A stretch of DNA of 64,000 bases from Dactylonectria macrodidyma (lineage: Eukaryota; Ascomycota; Sordariomycetes; Hypocreales; Nectriaceae): the NCBI GenBank assembly GCA_020744425.1, contig JAGMUV010000003.1:4092001-4156000 (forward strand), written 5' to 3'. Below the pieces are notes generated by a model. The model ran no database searches, had not been told where the DNA came from, and saw only the letters and a program-made list of their open reading frames with translations. Both the position numbers and the translations under genes were made by a program. Position 1 is the first letter of the stretch; every line of letters begins with the position of its first letter. Of this stretch, positions 36,043 to 47,756 are shown piece by piece.

Positions 36043-37770
36043 ATGTCAGACGACGCTGCTATCCGCGAGCCGCTGCTCTCCGCGCCGAGAGAGCCGGGTA
36101 ATGAAGAGGCGGGTGTAGAACAGGGAGGTACCTTTACGCGCAACCTCGGCGCCCTCGAGGCCTTTGCCATTGTCATCAGCATCGTCATCGGCAGCGGCGT
36201 CTTCACGTCGCCCGGGTCCATCGACACAAATGTTCCCTCGCCGGGTATCGCTCTCATCATTTGGCTCGTCGGCGGCATCCTCGCCTGGACAGGCGCCAGC
36301 ACCTTTGCCGAGCTCGGCACGGCCATCCCAGGAGAAGGTACGGGCAATCTCGCATCCCCATCTCACATATATCGTTTCCATCGTATTGTCTCGTTCCCTG
36401 TTGGTGGGTTTTGAACATAGAAACTCTAACATGGGGTTGAACAGGGGGCGTCCAGCCGTACCTCCGCCACATCTACGGCGACGTGTATGGCTTCCTCTCG
36501 GCGTGGACGTGGATCGTCGCCATTATGCCGGCCACCCTGGCCATCCTGAGCATCGTCTTCGTCGAGAGCGCCTACTCGGCCGCCGGCGTCATGGACGGCG
36601 CCGGAAAGCTGTCGCACAAGCTGCTGTCCGTCCTAGTGCTCCTCGTCATGAGCGTTGCCAACTCCATCAGCACAAAGGCCAGCACCAAGCTCAACTCGCT
36701 CTTCGTCGTCCTCAAGTTCACTAGCATTGCCGCCGTCGTTGTTGCCGCTGTGGCCGTTGTTGGTATTCAGCTTGCTCACCCTGATCGAGACGTCGGTGGT
36801 CGCGATTGGTTCACCAAGCCGTGGTTTGCGTACCGCAAGAGCTCTAACCCAGATGGCACTGAAACCGACTGGACAAAGCTGAGTCAATGGGAGATTTTCG
36901 GCCACTACTCTGCTGCGCTGTACGGCGCCCTGTGGGCCTACTCGGGCTGGGACAAGGTGAGCTGCCCCGAGTGATTAACCTGATCATACCCACTGACATA
37001 TTCGGGCCAGGCGATTTACGTGTCTGCGGAGCTGTCAGAGCCGGCAAGACAGCTGCCTCTTGCCATCAACACCTCCATTCCCACCGCCATCATCTGTTTC
37101 CTAGCTGCCAACGCCGCGTACTACATCCTCCTTCCATGGGATGTTGTGTCCACGACTGACAGCGTGGCTGTAGTGAGTACCCCTAGCAAGCCGTTGGTCA
37201 ATGAAAATCGCTAATGTCTCCTAGACTGCCATTACTCGACTCATGGGCAGGGGCTTCGGCATCATCGCCGCCATCCTCATTTGCCTAGTCGTCGCCGGCT
37301 CCCTTCTCGGAAACTCCTTCGTCGCGAGCCGCATGACCGTCGCCGCCGCGAACAGAGGCTGGATCCCACGCATCTTCACTGTCGTCGGCAGAGCAGGAGG
37401 CAAGACGGACCATACAGAGTCCCCCGAACCCACCTCGGACGCTCCTATCAACGCCATCATCCTCTCCGCTGTCTTGGCCACCATTTACATCTTGTTCGGC
37501 AGCTTCAGAGCTCTCTTGACGCTCAACGGACTTGGAGAGTATTCCTTCTTCTTCCTCACCGTCCTTGGCGCCGTTCTTTTGCGCTACCGAGAACCGGATC
37601 TCCAGCGACCCTACAAGCCATTCATTCTCAACCACTTTGTCTTTCTCGCCGTCAGTGGCTTCGTCGTTGCTAGAGGTGCCGCCTTTGCACCTTTCCAGGC
37701 CCTTATCGTGGTTGCGGTCTGGGTTCTAGGTTTGGGCTTCTACAAGGCGAGGAAGCGTCACCTAGAGTAG
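36043..37770 (+). CDS. Amino acid permease, LAT/MUP1-like (APC superfamily)
   Basis: Four exons (36043-36337, 36445-36956, 37011-37172, 37225-37770) give 504 residues. The first membrane segment carries the APC hallmark VIGSGVF, followed by a second with IIWLVGGILAWTGASTFAELG, and YSGWDK...SAELSEPARQLPLAI is typical of the L-type/MUP1 group. About 12 membrane segments are visible. MUP1-like permeases import methionine or related amino acids at the plasma membrane. The hydrophilic N-tail could hold sorting signals (acidic, with LL). Intron 1 is longer (107 nt) than its neighbours. Substrate unproven. Confidence 0.88.
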
Positions 37771-39162
37771 ACACACCATTAATACTTTTGGGGGGCCTCG
37801 AGGATTTTTGAATTGTTGTAGTGGAGATTCGCCTGTCTAGCTGACCTTTAACTGGCTTGATGGAGGGTACGAGAATAAAAAAGGAAACCGAGCGGCGGAT
37901 AAGGACGGAAATATTCTAGGGCTATTTGGGGGTTTTGAGTTTGTCTTGTCATCTCACTTCATCAGAGGGCACTTGAGATTGGAGCATATATCTAGGAGGG
38001 GATCACAGTGGGTTCCAGAGGTCATAAAGATAGCCTCACCTTAACAGCAATAGACTGGGCCGCAGAGAATATATGGAAGTCCGGATGATGGCAGCATTCA
38101 AACTACATCGCCCGGCATCAATTTTGGATATCAACCAAACACTTCAATTGTACACTTTGTGCCATGGCAACTTTATGTTAGCAAATCCACCAAGGATGTA
38201 TGGGCTGAAAGGTCATCACGTGTCCTGTTTGCTCACGAGAGCTACCCTACACCAGAGCATTGCGACCTCAGCGCCGAACTCATGCCGTGACTAAACCCTG
38301 CTGAGAAAGAAGCATCCTTGTCGGATGCTTCGAGTCTCATTAGGAAGCTCGATTTGACCGGGCCTAGTCACTATTTCGGTCCAACTTCTCCTATTGGACA
38401 TCCGAAGTGGATGGGCCGGAGCGAGCCGATATTTCCGCCAACTTCCCCACGGGGTTTGATACGGATCCGCAGTGTTTGTTAACCACTGGGGCATGATTGG
38501 ACTCAGCTGAAGACGTGGGGGTCGGTTTGGGCTCGAGGGATGGGGAAATGACCTGTTTCCGGCATAATCTCGATGAGCTGGTGTTTAGACCTATTCATTC
38601 AAGCCTTGTGACCATGCACCCCGCACACATCCAATCCACAATCTAATTTTCAAATTCTTTGCGAGAAACCTGTTGCTCACCTGAAATCTATCATTGTGAA
38701 CATTAAACCACGCCGATAATTGTCTTTGTGAGTCGAGACGCACTGCCCACAGCTTTTTACACCTCCCCGCTTAGAGAAGCGATGATCCTTGGAGCCTTGG
38801 GCTACGTTGAGCTTGGGCAGCATGATGCTCCGAACATCGTGGGGTAAAATGTTCCGGGAGGCTTCTTGGGTGTATATCGGGACTGTTCCGGGGTTGTGCC
38901 TTGTCATGACACCACTTCCAACTATTTGTAAGCGGAGGTTCGGGCTTATTTCGACTTTCTTTCGACCTCTTTTCAACTCCCGCTGGGTTCAAACGACTCA
39001 AGGAGTAGAGAAGTACATATCTGATTTTAATCCAACGACTACTATATAAGAAGCGTCTGACCTGGGTTCCTGCTGCTGAAGACATGACACAATCACTCTT
39101 TTTTGCAACTAATTGCCATTGATATTCAACTTCATATCTACTCTCTAGCCGCGCTTCCAACC
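37771..39162. other. Gene-free region upstream of the mpaB-like gene
   Basis: About 1.4 kb with small frames lacking family content. It contains one clear hairpin (listed separately). Confidence 0.4.
38309..38331. repeat. Perfect 9-bp inverted repeat (hairpin)
   Basis: GAAGCATCC, a 5-base loop (TTGTC) and GGATGCTTC. It stands alone in an intergenic region; no following T run on either side marks it as a terminator. Confidence 0.7.
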
Positions 39163-40146
39163 ATGGCTGCGAAAATCCCCCAAGACCAGTACCACTGGAT
39201 CAGCAAAACTCTCGACTCGCTGGATCCCGAGACAGATTATGAGTTCATGTGGCGACTCATGTCATGCTACCGCCTATCCGATTTCATGAACAACCTCGTC
39301 TACTCTCTGACGTTTCCCAATTTCGTCATCAGCAGCCACGGCGCAGAAGCCGTGTGGCGGTCAGACGGCGGCAAGGTCGTCAACAGAGGAACTCAGCGCG
39401 TCGAGGACACGGAGAATTATAACATGACGTGGTGGTACTATGGCCCGAGCGACCAGCGATGCAAGGACGCTGTGCAGCGGATCAACAATCTTCATGCTTC
39501 GCTTGCTCGACGGTATCCGGGAAACTTCTCTCACAACGAGGACTACGTGTACACCTTGGCTTTTAGCGCCGTCCTCATGCATCGTCTTCGGCTTCTCTTG
39601 GGCCTGTCAGGCTTTTCGAACAAGGAGAAGATTGCAGCGCATCACTTCTGGCGCGACATGGCGCCGCTCTTCAACGTTGAAGGCGCAGACACGGTCCAAG
39701 ACTACCCTGCCGACTTCGACGCCTGCATCACGTACTGCGAGGCCTACGAGAACACTCCCCGCGAGTACGACGAGCGGTGTCGAAACGTGGGACTCGCCAT
39801 TTTCAACCAATTTGCGTTCCGATACTTTCCACCTGGTCTGCGCTGGCTGGGCGTGTCCATTCCTCACGCGCTGTCGCTTCCGACAACGCTCCAGAGCATG
39901 AGGTTGAAGCCAGTCAACCCAATCCTGGGGTACTTCATCGTGCTGTTTGTGGGGTCTTTGATGTGGTTTGCAGAGACCTTTTTGCCAGATCCGAAAGTCT
40001 CTTTCTTTACTGGGCTGGAGAACATGGACGAGGAGGAAACAAGGTCGCGGAAAGAGCATATCCGAAGCATTGATGTGGCGTATTCGCGGTACTTTCGATC
40101 AGAGTTTGCTGGGCCTGGATGTCCGTTTCATACAAATATTGAGTAA
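39163..40146 (+). CDS. mpaB/rubber oxygenase-like (DUF2236) protein
   Basis: A single exon of 327 residues from the ATG at 39163 (ACCATGG context); an upstream in-frame ATG at 39103 would add 20 residues. The order RINNLHASLARRYP...NEDYVYTLA...AAHHFWRDMAPLF...YEAYE matches the mpaB/Rubber oxygenase fold, a haem-related family that includes the ER-bound oxygenase of mycophenolic acid synthesis. One membrane segment lies near residues 251-270 (PILGYFIVLFVGSLMWF). The role here is unknown; the neighbours do not form a recognised biosynthetic cluster. Confidence 0.78.
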   Translation: MAAKIPQDQYHWISKTLDSLDPETDYEFMWRLMSCYRLSDFMNNLVYSLTFPNFVISSHGAEAVWRSDGGKVVNRGTQRVEDTENYNMTWWYYGPSDQRCKDAVQRINNLHASLARRYPGNFSHNEDYVYTLAFSAVLMHRLRLLLGLSGFSNKEKIAAHHFWRDMAPLFNVEGADTVQDYPADFDACITYCEAYENTPREYDERCRNVGLAIFNQFAFRYFPPGLRWLGVSIPHALSLPTTLQSMRLKPVNPILGYFIVLFVGSLMWFAETFLPDPKVSFFTGLENMDEEETRSRKEHIRSIDVAYSRYFRSEFAGPGCPFHTNIE

Positions 40147-40709
40147 ATGATTCACTTTAAGCGCATGTTCAATTCGCCCTTATGTTCTTTCCATTGTACT
40201 GTGACGTGTACCGGTGGGATGCCACTACTGTCATTCTCCAACAAGTTAGAGGGCACCCTAGCCTCATTCAGTTGCCTGGCTTGCTTCGGCTACGCTAAAA
40301 TTGCAGTGAACGACGGATTTTTTATATATATTCTCTGCGATTTTTATTTTTTTATTTTTTTATTTTTTATACTAGGCCAACATGTCCTGGTGTTTGAAGC
40401 TTGCCACTCGAACGCTGTAGGTCTTGTAAACTTCTATCTACAGGCTAATACCATTCTTATGTGAAGAGACACGAGCGTGTATTTGTTTCTTTACCTACAC
40501 CGTTTGGATGTCATAAAGCCGAAAGTATTTAGAAACACAGGTTCGGGGAAACTTAGCACGGCTTGGTTGGCGAAGTTGTCGACAGCGCTTTGATGTACTC
40601 ACGTTTGTGAGTTCATGCTAGATGACAAGTCGGAAAGGGACAAAGGTTGCGCAGACGCTATGTTCATATGATGCTGGATTGTCAATGAGCAGCCATTTGC
40701 AAAAAGGAC
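40147..40709. other. AT-rich spacer with low-complexity block
   Basis: Contains a T/A run block at about 40318-40372, then unique sequence up to the tRNA terminator. No gene recognised. Confidence 0.45.
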
Positions 40710-40719
40710 AAAAAGAAAA
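40710..40719 (-). terminator. RNA polymerase III terminator of tRNA-Ser
   Basis: On the minus strand, TTTTCTTTTT begins eight bases after the discriminator base of the tRNA, the usual distance for a Pol III stop. Confidence 0.85.
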
Positions 40720-40726
40720 CGTTGAG

Positions 40727-40808
40727 CGACGCAGGCCTGATTTGAACAGACGCCTCCGAAGAGATATGATTTCTAGTCATACGCATTAGACCACTCTGCC
40801 ACTGCGCC
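40727..40808 (-). tRNA. tRNA-Ser (anticodon AGA)
   Basis: 82 bases folding as a full cloverleaf. The acceptor stem is GGCGCAG/CTGCGTC (one G-U pair), the anticodon stem TATGA/TCATA holds the loop CTAGAAA with anticodon AGA, and the T stem GTCTG/CAGGC holds TTCAAAT. A long variable arm (TCTCTTCGGAGGC) marks the serine class. Box A (TGGCAGAGTGG) and box B (GTTCAAATC) are present. There is no intron. The discriminator base is G, as expected for tRNA-Ser. Confidence 0.95.
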
Positions 40809-41625
40809 TATTTGCTGATGGAAATTTGGCTCGCTAATGCAGGTTATGGGCCCCAGGTGAAAAATTCGTCAAGGGGTCGAGGATCCACAACTTGTCTTAG
40901 CATGAACCCGCTTGCTGGGCGACGTTCCTCTGCTTGAGAACCCACATGACTTCTAGGAGGAAAGAGAGAGACCGAAAATAACCCGAAATCACCATTAGGA
41001 TGAATTATCGGGATGGAGTGGGAGAGATGTGATTTTAAGATGGGATGATGTTGTCCATTCTAAGTCCGAAAATGGCTATCGCTGCCGTTGCAATCAGAGG
41101 CTGAATACTAGAGACAAGTGATAACTGCAGTGTCATGTAAACGTCTCTCCGAATAACTGGGAAACGACGCTAAAAATGCCACCGTTCTGTCTTTTGAACC
41201 GCTGGGGAAGCGGAGAATTGATAGTGCCGCGATAGTCAATGCTCGCGCAATGACGGCCCAAATTGCACCATCGCCGTGTCGCAGCGATTGGTTCATGACT
41301 CGCTAGCCGGGCCATATCAAGACGCCCTGACGTAGCAACCCAGGGAAACACGGCATGTAGATAACGTCTTTTCTTGAAAACTGGGCCTGTGAAGTGGGAT
41401 GAAGCCGGAAATAATCACCCACGAAGGCAAGCACCCCACTCGGGAGTGAGGTGCTTACTAGCATTCGTGACGCTTTGTCTCCATGATGCTCAAATTAGGG
41501 CAATCCCATGATCGAAATATGGACAATTATAACTGGGGGAGGTTGGCGGCTGTTATAAAGCGGCCTTGTTCCCGTTGGTTCGTGGTGGGAGCTATACGAC
41601 AAAGTATACGAGAAACGCCGACGAA
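40809..41625. promoter_or_regulatory. Upstream region of the Dal5-family transporter
   Basis: About 800 bases that supply both the tRNA 5' flank and the transporter promoter, including the dyad at 41429. Confidence 0.4.
41429..41456. repeat. 28-bp near-perfect dyad 170 bp before the transporter ATG
   Basis: AAGCACC and CACTC arms mirrored by GAGTG and GGTGCTT, with one C/A mismatch and a two-base centre (GG). The symmetry suggests a dimeric protein site more than an RNA hairpin. Confidence 0.65.
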
Positions 41626-43246
41626 ATGGCTGGGACACCGACGAGACGCTGGTACCACTGGTTCTCGCCAGAGGACAGCAAAGAGGAGAAGAAACTGATC
41701 TTCAAGCTCGATCTCCTCCTTGTGCCGTACGCCTTCATCATATACTGGGTCAAGTACGTTGACCAAACCAACATCAGTAAGACCCCTGAGCTACCTCTCG
41801 CTGTTGTTTCTTGCTGACCAGTCTCGCAGACAATGCCTACGTGTCAGGCATGTCGGAGGACTTAGGGTTCAACGGAAATGAACTGGTGCAGTTTCAGACC
41901 GTCTTTGTTGTCGGCAACGTTGTCGGCCTGCTGCCCTTCATCTACCTGTTCCCTCGCGTTCCCATGCACTACCTGGTGCCTACTCTGGATCTCTTGTGGG
42001 GTATTTTCACGCTCTTGCAGTATCGCGCCAACAGCTTTGCGGAAATAGCCGCGTACAGATTTATGGTTTCTTTGTTTGAGGTATGTTGACACGCCACTCG
42101 GTGTTTTGGGGCTGTTCTAACCTCGCGATGTAGGCTTCGTACTTCCCTGGCGTCCACTTCGTTTTGGGATCCTGGTACCGCAGCGACGAAATCGGTCGAC
42201 GAGGAGGCTTCTTCTACATCGGTCTCACACTGGGTACCATGACGGCCAGTCTCCTTCAGGGCGCCGCCACACAGTACCTGCATGGAGTCAACGGCCTGGC
42301 AGGTTGGCGCTGGGCCTTCATTATCAACGCCGTCATCACGCTGCCCCTCGCCTTTCTCGGCTACTTCATCTGGCCCGGGACGCCAGACAAGCCGAACCGC
42401 CTCGTCATCAACAAAGCGGAGCTGGCCCTTGCCAAGGAGCGTCTCGAGCGGACGGGGTCCAAGGTGCAGAGCACGCCTTTCTCCTTGACGCTGCTCCGCC
42501 GCATTTTTACGAGCCGCAAGTTTTATCTCTTGGTCTTCTGGGACATTCTATTCTTCAACACAAGCTCCAACTCGGCGTCATTTTTACTCTGGATCAAAAG
42601 CTTGGCCCGATATGACACCACGAAGATGAACCAGCTGGCGGCCATCAGCCCCGGTCTTGGTATTTTCTTCGTCCTCTTCATCAACTTCAGCTCCGACCTG
42701 TGGCTTGGCAGACCAGGTGCGATCACGTTGGCTTCGGCCATCAACTTCACCGGCCTAGTTATTCTGTCAATCTGGAACGTGCCAGAGGCTGCGAAATGGT
42801 TCGCGTTCAGTGTGACATACTCGGCAGTGGCTGTCTCCTCGGTTCTGTACGGTTGGGCCAACATCATTTTGAGGCACAACAACGAGGAGCGTGCGCTGAC
42901 GCTCATCCTCATGACTGCCATTGCCACTTCTACTCAAGCCTGGATCCCGTTGTTCACCTATCCAACCGTTGAGGCCCCGCGATTCCCCAAGGGTTACAAA
43001 TACTCGGCTGTCATTGTGGTACTCCTTGTTATCATGACTCAAGCCATTCGAGTGATATTCGGCAGTCATGGGTACGTTTGCATATCGAACTTTGAGGAAG
43101 TATCAAGCTAATGCCATGATAGTGAAAAGGTCCGCCCGGAAATCGCGGAGGGCGATAGAGCCGAGTCCATCGAGTCCGAGTCTCCTCGGGAGCATACCGG
43201 GGAAGACACACGGAAAGGGTTCAACCAAGGTGTAACCCAAGTCTAA
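41626..43246 (+). CDS. Dal5/Fen2-like anion:cation symporter (MFS)
   Basis: Four exons (41626-41776, 41830-42080, 42134-43071, 43123-43246) give 487 residues. The spliced sequence TNINNAYVSGMSEDLGF, formed across intron 1, is the hallmark of the allantoate/pantothenate permease group (ACS family). About 12 membrane segments; the last exon encodes an acidic hydrophilic tail that the main frame misses. Members import allantoate, pantothenate, nicotinate or biotin precursors. The substrate cannot be fixed here. The 28-bp dyad upstream may be part of its control. Confidence 0.88.
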
Positions 43247-43350
43247 AGAACATCACTCTATTGTAAACATGATGCATTATTTTGAATAAAGACCTTGAGT
43301 AGAGCAAGTGAAGGACTCTGCAACCACACGTCTCTCTAGATGAACTTGTT

Positions 43351-45519
43351 CTAAGTGCAGGAACTCCCTCTCGGTACATCCAACAACGGAATCTGTGCGG
43401 TAGAAGCAGACTCACTCCTTGGGATTCCACCCTCAAAAAATGATTCACCGTCGTCCGATTCTACTTCTGGCTCTGGTCCCACCCACACTGTATGTGGAAT
43501 ACTAGCACCATCCGCCATGCTCAACCCAATATCTCCAGCTGGGCGATTGGGCGGATCTAGAAGAGGTACATCGTCTTCATAGTCCTTCCAGCCTTGTACT
43601 CCTGCCCCCTCCGCTGCCATGCGTTGCAGCTGAAGCTGCCCGTATGCCTTCCATGCTACTGAGGAGTCGTCGCTTCTCACCCGTGAGATGAAGAACTTGG
43701 TGAGCAGAACTGGAAAGATGATGATGAGAGCTCCGATGACGACAAGCATGATGAAGCCAACTCGGTGGAAGTTTTTGAACTCGGTGTTGTGAACCTTCTG
43801 CGAGGAACAGATTAAATCCACCATGTCGTCTCGTCCCGCCGATATCGCCGGCAACGTATTGTTGAGGCCCGGCATCGTTGGGTCTGGTGGCCCCGTGGCC
43901 ACGAGGACGGGGAGGAGTTGCATCTTTACGAGCCCTATCCTAAACCAGTACTCGGCTTCCTTCTTCCACTGGTCATTTGCGAGCGAGTTTTGGAATTCCA
44001 TGACGAGGCCTGGATACTTTACGGCCCTGAGGGCTGTGGAGCCGAGAATAGTCACTTCTGTTCCTATGGCGCCAGGCATGCCATGAGACCAGCTCAATGT
44101 GATATAAGCTGCAGCCTGACGCTTGGAGAGGGTCTTGATGAACGTGATGTTGCTGGTGGCATCTAACCAGCTACCTGGCTTAGTGAACTCCCCTGTTACA
44201 GGATTTCCGAAGACGTATTGATCGGTGCAGCCAATGGCGGTAACGGGATAATCTGGATAGTAATAGTCCTCGATAAGCTTTGCTGGAGTCTTCGCGGCTG
44301 AGAAGAAAGGATCTCTACAAGGCCCATCATTTCCCTTAATGAAGATGCCATTGTTGTTGAGCATAACGACCGACACGTCGGCGTCGTCACGTTGCAGTTC
44401 GGCTATGGGCTCAAAGGTTGCACTGTACGGCTCGCCGTTTCCTATGAGGCTGAAAAAGGCCCTGGGAGATACGAATTAGCTAAAAGGCAAGCACGAGAGA
44501 TGCTGGGAGATATACTCTAAGTTGTAGGTCGGCTTGGCTGCGGTCGCAAAGCTGCTCACATTGTACGTCATCGAACTGAACGTCGTCCTTCCATAGTAGA
44601 CGGACAAGAGCTTTTCGTCTCGGACGTAGCCGTCATTGAACTTGGAAAATTCTTCAACGGCCAGCGGTGCACACGTCGTGATGCGCTGAAATGTGACCCT
44701 GTCGGCCTTGGGAGCATTGATTCCAAAGTCCTTGTGCGAATCAAGCGCCTCGGTCTTGAGCTCAAACGCTGGGTACTTGTTCTTCAACAGGCAAATGCTG
44801 TCATCAAAGGGACACTTGACGTCCTTCCACTTCGCCACAGGCAGCCGCCGCCGCGGGAGGAACTGGTCGCAGAGGGCGGACTCGGCGCTGCCTTCGTAGC
44901 AGCTGTCGACGTAGGTGACGGATTCCCAGGACCTATTCTTGAGGGCGTTGTAGTCCGTCATCTCGTTGTCAATGATGCTGGCGGTCCAGAATCCGCAGTT
45001 GGGGCTCTTGATGAGCACGTCGTCGCCCATGTTCTCGAGCAGGTTGTAGGCGGCGATGAAGGGCACCGCAACGAGGAAGAAGGCGAAGCTTAGAAAGGCT
45101 AGAAGAATGAGCGGCAGTGTGCGGCGGCGCACGACGCTGTCGCGGAAGCCCCAGGCCTTCCAGAGCTGCAGATAGGCCGAGGCGATGGATATGGCACCGT
45201 CGCTGTTGCGCAGGATTGTCTGTTGTTGGTGATAGAGGCCGTCTATGTCGCCAGGAATAGACGCCGGACCGCCTAGTTGTATTTTCTCGCGCCGGCGACG
45301 TCGTCTGCGTCGATTAAAGTCGAAGAGTACAATGGTGAGGACTGTCCAGAGGCCGCCTTCGACGAAGACGACAAAGATACCGATGAAGATGGCCATCAGA
45401 TCAGCCAAGTTCTTGCCCATGGTAATTTGGCCGCCTGACGCTGCGTCGCCGTCCCAGTTGGTCCATCCTCCCTTGAAGACGTATTCGGGTTTGACGTAAA
45501 AGTTGGTGTTTGTCGCCAT
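43351..45519 (-). CDS. Large fungal-specific membrane protein, unknown function
   Basis: Two exons (45519-44516, 44461-43351) with a 54-nt intron give 704 residues. Membrane segments lie at about 40-66, 134-157 and 568-590, with an eight-Arg cluster at 70-77 after the first. Between segments 2 and 3 is a long Cys-containing domain with N-glycosylation sites (NRS, NVS, NIT, NNT), so it is probably extracellular or luminal. The C-terminal 110 residues are cytosolic, acidic and Pro/Ser-rich. Similar proteins are common in filamentous ascomycetes and often carry misleading names. No catalytic motif was seen. Confidence 0.8.
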
Positions 45520-46373
45520 TGTCGTCTTACCTCAAATGAATGAGATTATGAGAAGACTGTACGCAATTAAACGTGACGGGATTGTCACGTTTTGAATCAA
45601 GGCGTGTCTTGGACCAAAGTCAAGCCTCGCGCGGCGATCACATTGTCCATCATCCCGTGGATTTGGGGCTCTGCCGCTCGATAACTCATCCTGCTGCCAA
45701 GCCTAATGCAGGGGCAGCTTAATTGCCACCCCATTTGACATATCATACGCCACCTGCTTAATGCCTCAATATTTGGCGTTTTCGACCCAATGAGACGGAA
45801 GCCTGTACCACCTTGTGAGGTTCAGCTTCAGGGCCTTATTCCTCGAGTCTATCTGCCGTGTCGGCTTGCCACAATATCATGGGCCTAGAAGCGCCTCTCC
45901 AAGCCAAATACAACAATGTTAAACGCCTGTGGCGCTCAAGCTCAGTTGGGGTGGGGAAACTATTGTCATGCGGCATGGCAGCTGAACTAGGCTGAGACAA
46001 TCGGCGGTTTTTATTCGCAGAGTATCCCGGCTAACACTTTAGTCTATCCCGACGGCAGTTAGTTTTGTGCCACACCTAATTCATTCGTTGGGGCGGACAA
46101 GGATCTGAAGCCAAAACACTGTTTGAGCTGAATGGTTCTAGACTAAGGTTGCAACACTATTGAATATGATCCGGCGCACCCTCTCAGCAGAGCATGGGCA
46201 TATGCAGTCTCAGCTTTATCTTTCCAGATAGCATGCCTCGCCCCTTTGAGAGCTCTATATCATCTCATTGTCCGTTCTTTTCAAGGCACATGCCTTACTG
46301 TAGGAGTAAATATCCAAGTCAAGCTCTTGCCAGGCGCATTCTCTGGAACAATGACCATTGTAACATGATGCGA
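45520..46373. other. Gene-free region
   Basis: About 850 bases; promoter of the membrane-protein gene and 3' side of the next. No gene recognised. Confidence 0.4.
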
Positions 46374-47756
46374 CTACCAGGGGGAGACAACTTCTTGGTA
46401 TGTCAAAGACGACCGAATCGTAGCCATCGCCGCTCGGCGGCGATCGCCTGTGCCTGCTTTATATTCATTTGAAGGATAGTCCGCGTCTAGCATCGTGTCA
46501 ATAAGACGACGTCCAAACGAGCTCATCAGAGGTGGAGGCGCATCCAATTCATCGATGTTGGAACGGCGCAAGGCCATCTCCAAACCCCAGTTTCCTGAGT
46601 GCAATTTGGCACACTCTATGAAGAGCATGGCAACACTCAGATACTCCGTCGAAACGGCTTTCCAGAAGCAAGTAGAAAATCTAAGACCTCTCATCCATCC
46701 CTGTTCTCCAAAGGCATTTTGGTTAAGCAGGAAGCTTGTTAGAGCACAGAGCTCGGACTCTGGCAGACGAGGGTCTACCGGCTGCCAATGGTCGACGTGG
46801 GAGCGAAGTATCACCTCAAGTGGGATGTAACTGGTCGCACGCTGACGAGCCAGCCTGAAAGAACTCGTAGAGAGCACTTCAGTGGGAGCTTCATGGGATA
46901 GCTGCGAGTTTCCGCCAGCCTGGAGAAGGAGCTTCGCCACTGGAACCGACCGTGCGTAACTGAGGCTTGCATCGTGGGCCACCGATTCAAACTTCCAGAC
47001 ATAAGGGCGGAGTCCGCCCAAGTCACTCGCCTTACGCCGCATGACGACATCGGCTCCAGCATCGAGGAGAAGGTGGACAACGGCGAGGTGATCCCGTTTG
47101 ACGGCCAATGTGAGAGCGCTGCATGAGAACCATTGGTAGTTGCAGAGCATCAGTGTCCCAGAGAAGTTCTTCGTGGGGAAGACGGGGACCTCGAAGCCCT
47201 CCTCAACCAGTCGACTGCAAATGATCGATTGGTCGTCGTTCCAGAGCCAGACGTCCGTCAAGCGCCTGCGAGCCTTCGCATCGACGCAGAATACTGCATT
47301 TGGCGAAGCGCCGGCATCAAGGCAAGCCCGCGCAAGGGAGACGTCGCCGTGGTAGCAGGCCCAGGACAGAGAGTTGTAGATGTTGTCGCGAATATCCTGA
47401 CGCAGGAGTAGAGGCCCAAGCTGGGAGGCGAAATTGCGACAGGTCTTGATGAGGTGATGAAAGTCCCTCTGGTCAAGCTCATCAACAATCTTTAACTTCA
47501 GCTCCGCCGGGAGGAGAGAGATTGAAGCAGAAGCTGGCGCACCTGAATCCAGTGCACCTGAAGTTAGAACTGAATCATTAGTGCTCGCCAACTTCACATG
47601 TGAATTCGGTTCGTCAGGAGTGGTACCTTGATGCGCCATGGCCATGAGACGGAAGCGTTGTCGGGAGATCTTGTTGATTGCCAACGTTGTTGTAGAGGAA
47701 TTACTGACAGAAGGAAATATTCTGGACTTGGAGTTGAGTGTTTGGTCGAGGAGCAT
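46374..47756 (-). CDS. F-box-like protein with ankyrin repeats
   Basis: A single exon of 460 residues. An F-box-like segment starts near residue 80 (SLLPAELKLKIVDELDQRDF). Ankyrin units follow: SWACYHGDVSLARACLDAGA, then ALTLAVKRDHLAVVHLLLDA, and a weaker one with SVPVAKLLLQAGG. F-box/ankyrin proteins of ascomycetes are a large, fast-changing group; some may act as SCF ubiquitin-ligase adaptors. The start at 47756 is a true ATG, but an internal ATG (MAMAHQG) at about residue 38 is also possible. Confidence 0.78.
   Translation of the reverse strand: MLLDQTLNSKSRIFPSVSNSSTTTLAINKISRQRFRLMAMAHQGTTPDEPNSHVKLASTNDSVLTSGALDSGAPASASISLLPAELKLKIVDELDQRDFHHLIKTCRNFASQLGPLLLRQDIRDNIYNSLSWACYHGDVSLARACLDAGASPNAVFCVDAKARRRLTDVWLWNDDQSIICSRLVEEGFEVPVFPTKNFSGTLMLCNYQWFSCSALTLAVKRDHLAVVHLLLDAGADVVMRRKASDLGGLRPYVWKFESVAHDASLSYARSVPVAKLLLQAGGNSQLSHEAPTEVLSTSSFRLARQRATSYIPLEVILRSHVDHWQPVDPRLPESELCALTSFLLNQNAFGEQGWMRGLRFSTCFWKAVSTEYLSVAMLFIECAKLHSGNWGLEMALRRSNIDELDAPPPLMSSFGRRLIDTMLDADYPSNEYKAGTGDRRRAAMATIRSSLTYQEVVSPW

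Noticed and set aside
40318..40372. T/A-rich block as transposon end or origin
   Set aside because: Simple low-complexity sequence without terminal repeats or duplication of a target site.
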